Below, in pieces: positions 46,463 to 56,117 of a stretch of 64,000 nucleotides of DNA (positions are counted from its first letter, which is position 1; each line of letters begins with the position of its first letter). Made by a program: the position numbers and the translations under genes. The notes beneath the pieces are model-generated. The model saw only the letters and a list, made by a program, of their open reading frames with translations, was not told the DNA's origin and searched no databases. The DNA is from Thermoguttaceae bacterium (lineage in GTDB: Bacteria; Planctomycetota; Planctomycetia; Pirellulales; Thermoguttaceae): contig JARKPK010000056.1 of assembly GCA_029975295.1 (NCBI GenBank), positions 1-64,000 of the forward strand. Reading direction: 5' to 3'.

Positions 46463-49261
46463 CTACCGCAGACGCGAACGGGCCACGCCTTCGGTTTCGC
46501 GCTGGCGACGCACCAACCACACGCCCACGGCCAGCAGCAACAGCGGCGCAGGCGGCAACAGGATCGACCAAACCTTCACCCGGTCGCGCACCTGTTTGAT
46601 CTTCAGGTTCAATTCGGTTTCAATGCGGTTGATCTCGCGGTCGCGTTCCTGCTTGCGGCGTTCGATCTCCACCTGCGAGCGCCGTTCGAGGTCTTGTTGC
46701 ATCATGCCCACCTCGATCAGCAACCGCATCGGCTCGATGTCTTTGCGGTTGCGCAGTTCGTCGAGCTTCTTTTGGATCTCGTCGCGAACCTTCTTCTCGT
46801 ATTCGTTGAAATCCTCGACGAATTTGTCCCGCTGCTTGTCGGCCTCTTTGCGAGCGTCGTTCGTCCACGCGTCGATCGTCGAAAGGCGGCGATGAACGGG
46901 CCGGCGCTTGCGAAGCTCGACGTATTGGTCTTCGCCGGCCAAAGTGTCGATGATGTTCAAGACGAAGTTCACGTTGTCGAAATCGAAATGGATGCCCACC
47001 TCGGGCAAATCGCCCTGCTCGCGCAGCCGGAAGAACTCCTGCGTGAGCATGTCCAGGTCGGTCACCAGCACCACATGAATCTTGTTTTCGGGGGCCGCCC
47101 CGCCCGGGGCTGCGCCCTTCTCCTCGGCCTTGCCGCTCGGCAGTTCATCGGCGCCGGGGGCGGTGGGCAACGCGCTGTCGCCCGAACCGGCCTGCGGGGC
47201 CGATGCGGCCGGCGCCGCAGGCGCAGCCGGAACCGTCCCCGTGATTTCAACCGCCAGCGTGAACGGGCGCGGGTCGGGAATCCGCCGCCGCATGGGGTTC
47301 AAACCGCCGCGCGGGCCGAACGGGCTCATCTGCATGATCTCGCCGTAGCGGACCGTGCCGGTCTGCACCCCGGTTTTCACCAACGGCTTCACTTTCAACG
47401 TCGAGGTGTTTTTGCCCCGGACCCAGCCGGGGAACGGGAAGAGCAATTGTTGCAACCGGCTGCTGATTTGGTCGTCTTGGTTGAATTCGCCCTCGCCAGC
47501 GGCATCGACGAACACCAGTTCCCGCTCGCGCTCGAACCAACTGACGCGCTTATAGGGGTTGTAGTTCTGCCAAACGATCTGATCTGCGGGGAATTCTACG
47601 CCCAACAGATCCCACAGCTTGCCGATGTCGCCTTTGGGCAGGTTGCGCATGCCCATCATCATCGGATTCATTCCGCCGGGCGGTTGTTTCGGCGCGCTGG
47701 TGGCGGCCACTCCTTGGGCGAACACCGGCATCGGGTCTTCGAAGATCGCCGTCGGCGTGCCGCTGCGAACCAGGTTCACAAAGCGATCCATCTCCTCCGG
47801 ACCAAGCATCGACGGCTGGACGGCCAGCACGGCGTCGAACTTGCCTTCCACGTCGCGCGACAGATCGATCTGCTCCACTTCGTACTGTTTGCGAAGTTCG
47901 TCGATGATCGGCCAATCCGTGGCGGGCGACATCGACATGAAGTCGAACTGGCCGAACAACGGCACGCCGGTGTTGACGATGCCCAACCTCTTGCGTTTTT
48001 CGGCGGCCATCGTGCCGATCGAACGGACCAGCTCGTATTCCACCGGGATGCCGCGATCGAAGAACACCGGCGGCACCTTCTTCAGGCCGCTGCTGACGGC
48101 AACGTGCATGAAGATTTGGTCTTCGCTCCACGCTCCGCGCTGCGTGTAGGTGACCCGCCGCGGTTCAATGCCGTGCAGTTGTTGGGCGCGGGCGGCCGTG
48201 TCGGTGAATCGCTCGGTGTCGTGAATCCGCAAACGGATCTTGCCGCCGGCCCGTCCCTCCAATTCACGCAGGGTGTTCAACAGGTTGAGCCGCGTTTGCA
48301 CGAACGGCTCGGGGACGTTTGGGCTGATGAAGGCCTCGATGACGATCGCCTGTTTCGGGTCGATCTTGGCCAGCATGTCGCGGGTCAGTGGCGAAAGCGA
48401 GCTCAACCGCTCGCTCGTCACGTCCCAGCGCAGGTCGTGCCGCGCGCAAAGTGCGTTGAGACCGACGACCAACGCCAGCAGCGCCACGGCGCGGACGGCG
48501 TAGTGGCCCACCAGCGCGTGGCGCTGCATCCCGGTGAACCAGTGCCGCCGGCCGATGAGAATCATGCTTACGTACAAGGCCGTGGCCGCGATCAGCGTGA
48601 AATAAACGGTGCCCGAAAGGGTGATCACCCCGCGGCCGAAGTCGCGGAACTGCTCGGCGATGCTCCATGCCTTGACGGCTTGGCCCACGCGGAGCAGCCC
48701 CGGCACCGTGTCGGCGTACATCAAAATCACCAGGGGCAGATTGAACAGCGCCCCAAGGATGAACGCGACCGTAAGGTTGCCGGTGAGAAACGAGGCGGTC
48801 ATCCCCACGGCCAGCATCGCCAGGCCGATGAGCCAGTAGCCGAAGTAGGTGCCGACGAGCAAGCCGAAGTCGGGATTGCCCAGCACTTTGAGCACCGTGA
48901 AATTGCACACCAGCGAGTAGGCGAGCGAAACGGTGAAGATCGCCACCGCGCCCAAATACTTGCCGGCCACGATGTCCCAATCGCTGGCGGGCATGGTGAG
49001 GATCAACTCGTCGGTCCCTTGCCGCCGTTCATCCGACCAAACGGCCATGGTGATCGCCGGAATGAAGATCAGCATGATGAACGGGAACACCCGATTGAGC
49101 TGATCGAGGTTGGCCAGGTTGACGTTGAAGAACTCGGGCGAGAGGATGGCGAACCCCGTGCTCAGCCCGACAAACACCAGGATGAACACGTAGCCCAACG
49201 GGCTGGCGAAGTAGCTGGTGAAGTTGCGTTTGAAAACGGCGAATAAGACGTTGGCGTTCAT
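46463..49261 (-). CDS. ABC-2 permease fused to GldG-like extracytoplasmic domain
   Basis: This 932-residue protein has an N-terminal ABC-2 permease of six helices (about 1-240; it begins NVLFAVFKRNFTSYFASPLGYVFILV). A further membrane segment (ALVGHYAVRAVALLALVVGLNALC) follows. Next is a GldG-like (DUF7088-type) domain (about 280-600), whose pattern starts RWDVTSERLSSLSPLTRDMLAKI. A low-complexity Ala/Pro linker and a long coiled coil (about 750-900) come next, then a final membrane helix (VWSILLPPAPLLLLAVGVWLV). In Bacteroidetes the same parts are separate GldF and GldG proteins of the gliding-linked ABC transporter. The fusion is in one frame. The ATPase gene lies 88 bp upstream. Confidence 0.88.
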   Translation of the reverse strand: MNANVLFAVFKRNFTSYFASPLGYVFILVFVGLSTGFAILSPEFFNVNLANLDQLNRVFPFIMLIFIPAITMAVWSDERRQGTDELILTMPASDWDIVAGKYLGAVAIFTVSLAYSLVCNFTVLKVLGNPDFGLLVGTYFGYWLIGLAMLAVGMTASFLTGNLTVAFILGALFNLPLVILMYADTVPGLLRVGQAVKAWSIAEQFRDFGRGVITLSGTVYFTLIAATALYVSMILIGRRHWFTGMQRHALVGHYAVRAVALLALVVGLNALCARHDLRWDVTSERLSSLSPLTRDMLAKIDPKQAIVIEAFISPNVPEPFVQTRLNLLNTLRELEGRAGGKIRLRIHDTERFTDTAARAQQLHGIEPRRVTYTQRGAWSEDQIFMHVAVSSGLKKVPPVFFDRGIPVEYELVRSIGTMAAEKRKRLGIVNTGVPLFGQFDFMSMSPATDWPIIDELRKQYEVEQIDLSRDVEGKFDAVLAVQPSMLGPEEMDRFVNLVRSGTPTAIFEDPMPVFAQGVAATSAPKQPPGGMNPMMMGMRNLPKGDIGKLWDLLGVEFPADQIVWQNYNPYKRVSWFERERELVFVDAAGEGEFNQDDQISSRLQQLLFPFPGWVRGKNTSTLKVKPLVKTGVQTGTVRYGEIMQMSPFGPRGGLNPMRRRIPDPRPFTLAVEITGTVPAAPAAPAASAPQAGSGDSALPTAPGADELPSGKAEEKGAAPGGAAPENKIHVVLVTDLDMLTQEFFRLREQGDLPEVGIHFDFDNVNFVLNIIDTLAGEDQYVELRKRRPVHRRLSTIDAWTNDARKEADKQRDKFVEDFNEYEKKVRDEIQKKLDELRNRKDIEPMRLLIEVGMMQQDLERRSQVEIERRKQERDREINRIETELNLKIKQVRDRVKVWSILLPPAPLLLLAVGVWLVRRQRETEGVARSRLR

Positions 49262-49349
49262 GGCTTCGCTTGTGTTGGTGGGTCGAATGTCGTTGTTCGG
49301 CCGGGGGCGCCGGCGTTCGTCCGCGGGGCCCGGTCGCGCCCGCGGCGCG

Positions 49350-50105
49350 TCAGGCGGCGCGCGTCAATCGGCGGAAGTGCTCTTCCAAGGGTCGGCCGTC
49401 CGCGCGCAACGCGGCGATCGTTCCGTCGTAAACCAGGCGTCCCTCGTTGATGAACAAGATGCGTTCGGCCATCGCTTCCACCTCTTGCAAGATGTGCGTG
49501 GAAAGCAGGATGGTCTTGCTTTGGCCCAATTTGCGGATGGTTTCGCGCACCTCGTGAATTTGATTCGGGTCGAGGCCGGCGGTCGGCTCGTCGAGGATCA
49601 ACACGTCGGGCTCGTGCAACAGCACCTGCGCCATGCCCACCCGTTGCCGATATCCGCGCGACAGCTTGCCAATCGGCTTGCCGATGACGCCGCCCAAATC
49701 GCACAGTTCGATCACGTCGGCGATCCGCTGCCGTTTGCGTTCGCCGGCCAATCCGCGAGCGTCGGCAAAGAAGTTCAGCAGCGCCCGAGGAGTCATGTCG
49801 GGATAGAGCGGCCCGTTTTCGGGCAGGTAGCCCAATCGGGCGGCGCCGGCCAGCCGCTGGCTCGACATGTCGAACCCGGCGATCTTCGCCACGCCGGCCG
49901 ACGGGGCCAAATAGCCGGTCAACAGTTTCATCGTGGTGCTCTTGCCGGCCCCGTTGGGGCCGAGAAACGCCACCACTTCGCCCCGGCGAACCTGGAACGA
50001 AACCTTGTCGATCGCGGCGAACTGCCCGTAATACTTCGACAGCCCGACGGCTTCGATCATCACCGGGCGATCGGAAGAAGACGCTGGAGAGGTGTGTTCA
50101 GTCAT
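49350..50105 (-). CDS. ABC transporter ATP-binding protein, GldA-like
   Basis: This 251-residue cytoplasmic ATPase of the ABC-2 exporter type has Walker A GPNGAGKST and the signature LSRGYRQRVGMAQ. Walker B is VLILDEPTAGLDPNQ, and the H-loop STHILQEVEA follows. It should pair with the downstream permease-GldG fusion. The ATG at 50105 begins MTEHTSPASSS; the frame stays open upstream to 50546 but loses sense. A candidate promoter lies at 50325-50353. Confidence 0.93.
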   Translation of the reverse strand: MTEHTSPASSSDRPVMIEAVGLSKYYGQFAAIDKVSFQVRRGEVVAFLGPNGAGKSTTMKLLTGYLAPSAGVAKIAGFDMSSQRLAGAARLGYLPENGPLYPDMTPRALLNFFADARGLAGERKRQRIADVIELCDLGGVIGKPIGKLSRGYRQRVGMAQVLLHEPDVLILDEPTAGLDPNQIHEVRETIRKLGQSKTILLSTHILQEVEAMAERILFINEGRLVYDGTIAALRADGRPLEEHFRRLTRAA

Positions 50106-50721
50106 GGTTGGATGATGATCCACGCGTGACAACAAGTTGGCTTCGCGGCCCGTGAGGCGGCCGCACCGACGTACGCTCGATCGTGTTCGAGCAACAGACC
50201 GCACGGTTGGCATCGCGGGCCGCGGCGCAAGCCGGCGCCGGGCGATTGCCGAAACCGGTTCCGCCGCCGACAGCCAAAAACCGTGCCGCGCGGCTGGAAT
50301 CTTGGCCCGAATGGTAAACCGATTATTATAAGGCTCCCTAGCGACAAAGCTAGACCACCGCCCGCAACCGCCCCCTAAGGCTGCGGCCCGCGGGAATAGA
50401 ACCCCCGGGACCGAACTGGGGCCCGGCGTTCGCCGCGGCGCTCTTTTCCGACGCAAACGGCGAGTTCGCCGCAAGCAAGCGGTTGCGTCTACCACGAATT
50501 GGCGCGCTTCCGTGGGGGCGAGCGCGCAGCGGACCGCCATTTTCACATCAACTTGGTGTAAGATGGTTGCCGGTCTGCCGGGTGTCTTGCAGTTGGAGAA
50601 GTCCGCGCCCCGGTGCTGGCTGCCCGGCGGTCGATGGGCGGCAGTCCCGAGGCGCCGGCCGCGGCGGCCGCATTGTGCGCCCTAGAAGGAGTGGCTTGAT
50701 CGAACTGAAGGAAATCGAGTG
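50106..50721. other. Divergent intergenic region
   Basis: This 616-bp gap separates the ABC operon (minus) from the Nudix gene (plus). It contains a TATAAT with an overlapping inverted repeat (50325-50353) and a copy of the dispersed CCCGCGGGAATAGA motif (50387-50400). No gene is supported. Confidence 0.45.
50325..50353 (-). promoter_or_regulatory. Possible promoter/operator of the ABC operon
   Basis: The minus strand has a perfect TATAAT (50330-50325) with no good -35. At the place where the -35 would be lies the inverted repeat CTAGC-GACAAA-GCTAG (50338-50353). An activator or repressor site is possible. The leader to the ATG at 50105 would be about 210 nt. Confidence 0.3.
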
Positions 50722-51297
50722 ATGGAGTCTTTTCCCGCGAAAACCCGACGCCCCCGAACGCCTCGCCAGATCCACTACCAGGGGAAGTTCATTCGGGCCG
50801 TTTCCGAGAACGGCTGGGAATGGGTCGAGCGGACGAACACCACCGGAGCGGTCGTCATCGTGCCGATCACCCCCCGGGGGGAAGTGGTGCTGATCGAGCA
50901 ATACCGCATCCCGATGGGGGCGGCGGTGATCGAGCTGCCGGCAGGCTTGGCGGGCGACACGGCTGGCGACGAGACCGAATCGCTCCTTTCGGCCGCCCGA
51001 CGCGAACTGCTCGAAGAGGCCGGCTTCGAGGCCGACCGCTGGGAGTACCTGACCGAAGGCCCCAGCTCGGCCGGGCTGGCCACCGAGGTGTTCGCCCTGT
51101 TCCTCGCCCGTGACGCCCGACGAACCGCGCCCGGCGGCGGCGACGCGGCCGAGGAAATCACCGTGCATGTGATTCCCTATGCCGAGTTGGAGCCATGGCT
51201 CGAACGCCGTCGGGCCGATGGGGCGATGATCGACCCGAAGGTATTCGCCGGTCTCTACTTCGCCCTCACCCGCGGGGCGGTGCGCGGCATACCGTGA
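50722..51297 (+). CDS. Nudix hydrolase, ADP-ribose pyrophosphatase type
   Basis: This 191-residue hydrolase is of the Nudix superfamily. The box runs GDTAGDETESLLSAARRELLEEAGF; the RELLEEAGF part is standard, while the Gly-to-Glu spacing before it is extended by two residues. The upstream VVIVPITPRGEVVLIEQYRIP and downstream PSSAGLATEVFALFLA regions resemble ADP-ribose pyrophosphatases (NudF type). The ATG at 50722 directly follows an in-frame GTG at 50719; both have AAGGA upstream. Confidence 0.87.
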   Translation: MESFPAKTRRPRTPRQIHYQGKFIRAVSENGWEWVERTNTTGAVVIVPITPRGEVVLIEQYRIPMGAAVIELPAGLAGDTAGDETESLLSAARRELLEEAGFEADRWEYLTEGPSSAGLATEVFALFLARDARRTAPGGGDAAEEITVHVIPYAELEPWLERRRADGAMIDPKVFAGLYFALTRGAVRGIP

Positions 51298-51446
51298 CGA
51301 ATTGCGGACACGACACGACGCCGATGATCGAACAGCGCCAACCGGTGCGACCGCATCGGCAAGCCGCGATGGCCGGGCGACGGAGAATCGTCGCCACCGC
51401 CAAATCCAATGATGCCAGCGCTCGATCCGCGGCGAGGCTGATCGCT

Positions 51447-52355
51447 CTATTGCGAATCGACGCCGCGGACGCGCATCTCGATGGCATACAGACCGCGGCT
51501 GGCGGTGATGAACAATCGGTTCTTCTCTTTGCCGCCGAAGCAGACGTTGGCCGTCCAGTTCTCCGGCACGTCGATTTGCTGAATCTTTTCGCCCTTGGGG
51601 TTGAACACCATCACCCCTTTGCCGGTCAGATAGATGTTGCCTTCGTTGTCGATGGTCATGCCGTCGGAGCCGGCCTCGCAGAAGAGGGTCTTATCGCTGA
51701 GCGAGCCGTCGTCGGCGATCTTGTAGCGGTAGGTTTTCTTGGCCTTGATGTCGGCCACGTAGAGGGTTTTTCCGTCGGGCGTGCCGATGATGCCGTTGGG
51801 CTGCTCGAGGTCGTCGGCCACGCGGACGAGCCGTTTGCCGTTGGCCGCGAGGAAATAGACCGCCTGCGGGCTTTCGCTGGGGCCGCGGTTCCAGTAGGGC
51901 CGCTTGTAATACGGATCGGTAAAATAGAGTCCGCCTTGCGGGCGGCACCACACGTCGTTGGGCCCGTTGAGCAGCTTGCCCTCGAAATCGCGGACGACAA
52001 CCGTGTGCTGCTTCGTCTTCGGGTCGATCCGCCAAAGCTGGTTCTTTTCGTCGGCACAGGCCCAAAGCATGCCCTGTGCGTCGAAGGTCAGGCCGTTGCT
52101 TCGGCCGGCCGGTTGCATGAAGGTTTCGAGCTTCTCTTCGATCGTCCAAACCAGGATGCGATCGTTCGGTTGATCGGTGAAATAGACGTTCCCGGCCGCG
52201 TCGGAGGCAGGGCCTTCGGTGAACTTGAAGCCGTCGGCCAGGAGGCGAACCTCGGCCCCAGGGGCGGTTACGGCCGGTTGATCGGCCGGGTGGGCAGCCG
52301 TGCCGGTCATCAGAACGCCCAACATCAACAGCGGGAGAGACCAACGGTGCGTCAT
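51447..52355 (-). CDS. Exported SMP-30/gluconolactonase-like beta-propeller
   Basis: This 302-residue protein begins with a signal peptide (RWSLPLLMLGVLMTGTAAHPAD). The mature domain is a six-bladed beta-propeller of the SMP-30/gluconolactonase/LRE family: FTEGPASDAAGNVYFTDQPNDRI, NGLTFDAQGMLWACA, GPNDVWCRPQGGLYFTDPYY and PNGIIGTPDGKTLYVADI. The conserved Glu, Asn and Asp residues of the metal site are at the expected places. It probably hydrolyses a sugar lactone in the periplasm. The ATG at 52355 has AAGGA upstream; the frame stays open to 52502. Confidence 0.88.
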   Translation of the reverse strand: MTHRWSLPLLMLGVLMTGTAAHPADQPAVTAPGAEVRLLADGFKFTEGPASDAAGNVYFTDQPNDRILVWTIEEKLETFMQPAGRSNGLTFDAQGMLWACADEKNQLWRIDPKTKQHTVVVRDFEGKLLNGPNDVWCRPQGGLYFTDPYYKRPYWNRGPSESPQAVYFLAANGKRLVRVADDLEQPNGIIGTPDGKTLYVADIKAKKTYRYKIADDGSLSDKTLFCEAGSDGMTIDNEGNIYLTGKGVMVFNPKGEKIQQIDVPENWTANVCFGGKEKNRLFITASRGLYAIEMRVRGVDSQ

Positions 52356-52502
52356 CGGAGGGTTCCTTTCGTCAAAACGAGTTATGGGCCGAGTGTTTCT
52401 CGCAGGGTTGCCGCAGCGACCGTCCGGCGATGGCGCGCCCCGTCGGGTTCTAGGTTGCTTCGCACGGCCGCGCAAGCCGGAAGCAGCAAACAAAGCCCCC
52501 AT

Positions 52503-53666
52503 TTACACGCATAAGCGGTAGATTTCGTGCAACATCTCCGGCGTATAGCGGGTGATGCCCCAGAGTTTGCCTAGTTTGATCGCTTCGTCGGCGATTTTGG
52601 GAATGTCTTCCGCGGGAATGCGTCCTTGGGCGAAGGTGGTCGGCGTGCCGATCTTGTTGAACCAGGCGCGAAGGGCCTCGATGCCCCGTCGGGCGGCCTC
52701 GGCGTCGTCGTCGCAGCGGATGTCGAATACCTGTCGGGCGAATCGGGCGAAGCGGGCCGGGCGCTGCCGGGCCGACCACTGCATCCAGGCGGGCAGAACA
52801 ATCGATAAGCCCGCCCCGTGCGCGAGGTCGTATAGGCCGCTCAACGGGTGCTCCATCATGTGGTTGGGCAGCTCGAATGGCCCGACGCCGGCGTTGGCCA
52901 GCCGGTTCCACGCCAGCGTGGCCGCCCACATCATCGTGGCGCGGCCTTGGGAGTCGCGCGGATCGGCCAGGATCTTTTCAGTGGCCTCCATGATCGTGCG
53001 CACCAGGCCTTCCACGTAGCGATCTTGGATCGGCGCCCAGGGATCGTTGTGGGTGAAGTAGCTTTCCAACAGATGGGTCATCGAGTCGGCGGCCGAGTAG
53101 GCCACGTAGTCGGGCGGCACGGTGTAGGTGGTCGTCGGGTCGAGGATCGACGCCCGCGGGTGCAACGGTCCGGCGGCAAAGCCGAACTTCTCGCGGGTTT
53201 CGTCGTGGGTGATGACCAGTCCGCCGTTCATCTCCGAGCCGGTGGCCGGCAGGGTGAGCACGGTAACGATCGGCAGGGCGTCCTTCACGGTCGCTTTTTG
53301 CGTGAAGAAGTCCCAAACATCGTGCTCGACCACCGCCCCGGCGGCGATGGCCTTGGCTTCGTCGATCACGCTGCCGCCGCCGACGGCGACGATCAGTTCG
53401 AGTCGCTCCTTCTTGACGATCTCTACGCCCTGCCGGGTGTGCGAGAGCACCGGATTCGACTTCACGCCGGGATGCTCGACGTAGTTTACCCCGGACTGGC
53501 GAAGTGAGGCGACCGCTTGATCGTACACCCCATTCGCCTTGATGCTATTGCGCCCATAGAGGAACAGCGCCTTGCGGCCCCAGTTTCGGGCTTCGCCGCC
53601 AACGCGGCCGACGGTGCCTTCGCCGAAGATGATTTTGGTCGGGTTGTGGTACTCGAACGGATACAT
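52503..53666 (-). CDS. Iron-containing alcohol dehydrogenase
   Basis: This 387-residue cytoplasmic oxidoreductase is of the Fe-ADH family (butanol dehydrogenase/YqhD-like). The N-terminal NAD(P)-binding part has VAVGGGSVIDEAKAI. Metal ligands appear in YSAADSMTHLLESYFTH (Asp and His) and in HMMEHPLSGLYDLAHGAGLS (two His). The ATG at 53666 starts with MYPFEYHNPTKIIFGEG, the usual family beginning. It lies 147 bp upstream of the SMP-30 gene on the same strand. The substrate is not determinable; an aldehyde or glycerol-like diol is likely. Confidence 0.92.
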   Translation of the reverse strand: MYPFEYHNPTKIIFGEGTVGRVGGEARNWGRKALFLYGRNSIKANGVYDQAVASLRQSGVNYVEHPGVKSNPVLSHTRQGVEIVKKERLELIVAVGGGSVIDEAKAIAAGAVVEHDVWDFFTQKATVKDALPIVTVLTLPATGSEMNGGLVITHDETREKFGFAAGPLHPRASILDPTTTYTVPPDYVAYSAADSMTHLLESYFTHNDPWAPIQDRYVEGLVRTIMEATEKILADPRDSQGRATMMWAATLAWNRLANAGVGPFELPNHMMEHPLSGLYDLAHGAGLSIVLPAWMQWSARQRPARFARFARQVFDIRCDDDAEAARRGIEALRAWFNKIGTPTTFAQGRIPAEDIPKIADEAIKLGKLWGITRYTPEMLHEIYRLCV

Positions 53667-54026
53667 AGAAATCGTCCCTGCATGGATAGAGGATCATTGC
53701 TGTCGAGGATCAGAATGGCAATGCGGCACGGCCGACCGCCGGGCGGCCGGCTTCTTTTCGGCGGCAGCTCGGCCGCAAGCTTGCATCGCTCTTCTGACAA
53801 CCGAGAATCGAGCGCCGCGATGGTCCGAAACCGTGCGGACCCGGATCATCCGGTCTCTCTTGCCGCAGCGGCCGCAGCCCATCGGCGCGTTACGAACTAT
53901 CACGATGGCCCACGGCGGCAGGAAAGTCAACTGCCTTGAGACAGTTGAGATGGGCAAGTAGAATAGATCGTTTCGGGGCAATTCTTCCCGCTTGGGCGGG
54001 GCGGAACAGAAGGCTGATCGTCGAGC
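53667..54026. other. Divergent intergenic region
   Basis: This 360-bp gap between the Fe-ADH gene and the tandem Hsp70 genes contains a good plus-strand promoter (53936-53964). No gene is supported. Confidence 0.5.
53936..53964 (+). promoter_or_regulatory. Sigma-70 promoter of the tandem Hsp70 genes
   Basis: TTGAGA (53936-53941), a 17-bp spacer and TAGAAT (53959-53964). A second TTGAGA (53945-53950) follows three bases after the first and forms a 9-bp-phased pair inside the spacer. There is no CIRCE-like inverted repeat, so HrcA control is unlikely. Confidence 0.6.
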
Positions 54027-56117
54027 ATGGCTCGTTTGATACCGGTCGGAATCGACTTGGGCACAACGTTTTCGGCCGTGGCGACGCTCGACGCTGCCGG
54101 CCGCAGCGTGTTGCTTTCGAACGACGAAGGCGACCTGCTCACCCCCAGCGTGGTGCTTTTTGCTCAGTCGGAAGTGGTTGTCGGCAAAGATGCCCGCAAC
54201 GCCGCGCTGATTGATCCGGCCTTGGTGGCCGAGTGGGTCAAGCGCGATATGGGTTCGCCGTTCTACAGCCGCCCGATCCAGGGCCGCTATCTGCCGCCCG
54301 AGGTGATTCAGGCCTGCATCTTGCGCAAGCTTCGGGGCAAGATCGACGCGGAGTTGGGCCCCGACGCCCGCTGCGTGATCACCGTGCCCGCCTATTTCGA
54401 CGAAACGCGGCGGAAGGCGACGGCCGACGCGGGCGAGATGGCCGGCCTCCGCGTTCTCGACATCGTCAACGAACCGACGGCCGCGGCCTTGGCCTTTGGC
54501 GAAACAGCCGGGTATCTCGATGCCGAGCGGGCCCCGTCGGGCGCGACGACCGTGTTGGTTTACGACCTAGGCGGGGGAACCTTCGACTGCACCTTGCTGC
54601 AACTGTCGGCCGGAAAGGTCGTTACCTTGGCCACCGACGGCGACGTGCAACTGGGCGGCCACGACTGGGATCTCCGCCTGATGAACCACGCCGCCGCCGA
54701 GTTCCGCCGCCTGCACAACCTCGATCCGCTGACCGATCCGGCTGCGGGCAATCGGCTGCTGCAAGCCGCGATTGAAGCCAAACACTCGCTCAGCGCTCGG
54801 CCGCGCACCCACATGCGGATTGACTTCCAGGGCCGCAGCCTCGACTTGGTGATTACGCGCGAGCTGTTCGCGGAACTGACGGGCGACTTGCTGGAGCGGA
54901 CGGCCTACACCACCCGCCAACTGCTCAACGACGCTCGATGGAGCTGGGATCGGGTTGATCGGGTGTTGCTGGTCGGCGGGGCGACGCGGATGCCGATGGT
55001 GGCCCAGATGCTGCGGCAACTGAGCGGCCGCGAGCCCGATCGCTCGGTCAATCCCGACGAAGCCGTCGCCCGAGGCGCGGCGCTGTATGCCGGTTACCTG
55101 CTGGCCAAGGCCGAAGGCGGCGCGGCGGGGCGGTTCGAGGTGACCAACGTCAACTCACACAGTTTGGGAATCGAGGGCATCGAACCGAGTACGATGCGGA
55201 AGATCAATGTGGTGTTGATTCCGCGGAACACGCCGCTGCCGGCGGTGAAAGTCGAGCGATTCACCACCAAGTCGGACAATCAGCGATCGATCGTCGTCCA
55301 TGTGCTCGAAGGCGAGAGTCCTTCGCCGGGCGACTGTACGAGCATTGGGCGGACGGTGATCCGCGACCTGCCGCCGGGGCTGCCGCGTGGATGGCCGGTC
55401 GATGTCGTTTTCTCGTACGAGACCAATGGGCGATTGCGCGTCGAGGCCTCGGTGCCCGGCACCGGCCAGGCCGCGCAGCTCGACCTGGAGCGCGCCGGCG
55501 GATTGACCGGCGGCGGGATTGATCGGTGGAAACGGGTTCTTTCGGGCGAACCGGGCTTTGCCGAGTTCGATCGGACCGTGTGCGACCTGCTCAACGAGGC
55601 GGGCGGACTGATCGCACCGGCCGGAGCGACCAGCGCCGTGGCGGCGCTGCCGCTCGGCGCAGCGGCCCCTGGGAACGCACCACCCGTGGGTGCGGCGGGG
55701 CCGGCGGCAAACAACGGGGGCGGCGCGTATGCCCCCGGCGATTCGGCGGTTGCCGCCCACTGGGGCGGGGCGGCTTTGTCGGCGGCCGAGTTGCCCGAGC
55801 GTGCGGCATTGCGGTCGCCAACCGGCGCGCCGGCAAGTATGCTGGAGGGAACAACGCCTTCGGCCGGCCCAGGGGGCGCGCTTGCGACGGCTGGGCCCGC
55901 GCCCCCGCCGGTGCAGCCCGGCGCTGAGGGCGCGCCGGGCGCGGCGGCAGCGGGGAGCACGGCGGCCTCGGGTGCGCCGGAAGCTCCTTCGCGGGGCGGA
56001 ATTCCGCATTGGCTGGTGATCGTGATCGGTTACTTGCTTTCGGCCATCGTCGGGTTGTCGTTGGGCTATTTGGTGTTGATGTGGCTTCGGCCCGAGTCGT
56101 TTCCGCGGCCGTGGTAG
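54027..56117 (+). CDS. Tail-anchored, lid-less Hsp70-family protein
   Basis: This is a 696-residue protein. The Hsp70 nucleotide-binding domain (1 to about 375) has VGIDLGTTFSAVATLD, VITVPAYFDETRRKAT, VLVYDLGGGTFDCTLL and LLVGGATRMPMVAQML. A beta-type substrate-binding domain (about 385-520) follows, with NVNSHSLGIEGI and IPRNTPLPAVK. The helical lid is missing. A Gly/Ala/Pro linker of about 130 residues leads to a single C-terminal membrane helix (HWLVIVIGYLLSAIVGLSLGYLVLMWL), so the ATPase should be held at the cytoplasmic face of a membrane. It is first in an apparent operon with a second Hsp70 (88-bp gap) and holA. No J protein or GrpE is nearby. Confidence 0.9.
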   Translation: MARLIPVGIDLGTTFSAVATLDAAGRSVLLSNDEGDLLTPSVVLFAQSEVVVGKDARNAALIDPALVAEWVKRDMGSPFYSRPIQGRYLPPEVIQACILRKLRGKIDAELGPDARCVITVPAYFDETRRKATADAGEMAGLRVLDIVNEPTAAALAFGETAGYLDAERAPSGATTVLVYDLGGGTFDCTLLQLSAGKVVTLATDGDVQLGGHDWDLRLMNHAAAEFRRLHNLDPLTDPAAGNRLLQAAIEAKHSLSARPRTHMRIDFQGRSLDLVITRELFAELTGDLLERTAYTTRQLLNDARWSWDRVDRVLLVGGATRMPMVAQMLRQLSGREPDRSVNPDEAVARGAALYAGYLLAKAEGGAAGRFEVTNVNSHSLGIEGIEPSTMRKINVVLIPRNTPLPAVKVERFTTKSDNQRSIVVHVLEGESPSPGDCTSIGRTVIRDLPPGLPRGWPVDVVFSYETNGRLRVEASVPGTGQAAQLDLERAGGLTGGGIDRWKRVLSGEPGFAEFDRTVCDLLNEAGGLIAPAGATSAVAALPLGAAAPGNAPPVGAAGPAANNGGGAYAPGDSAVAAHWGGAALSAAELPERAALRSPTGAPASMLEGTTPSAGPGGALATAGPAPPPVQPGAEGAPGAAAAGSTAASGAPEAPSRGGIPHWLVIVIGYLLSAIVGLSLGYLVLMWLRPESFPRPW

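Noticed and set aside
46361-49246. Long plus-strand frame of 961 codons opposite the ABC permease
   Set aside because: It is the antisense shadow of a well-supported gene. Its translation is rich in His, Gln, Arg and Val with no domain, and there is no ribosome binding site.
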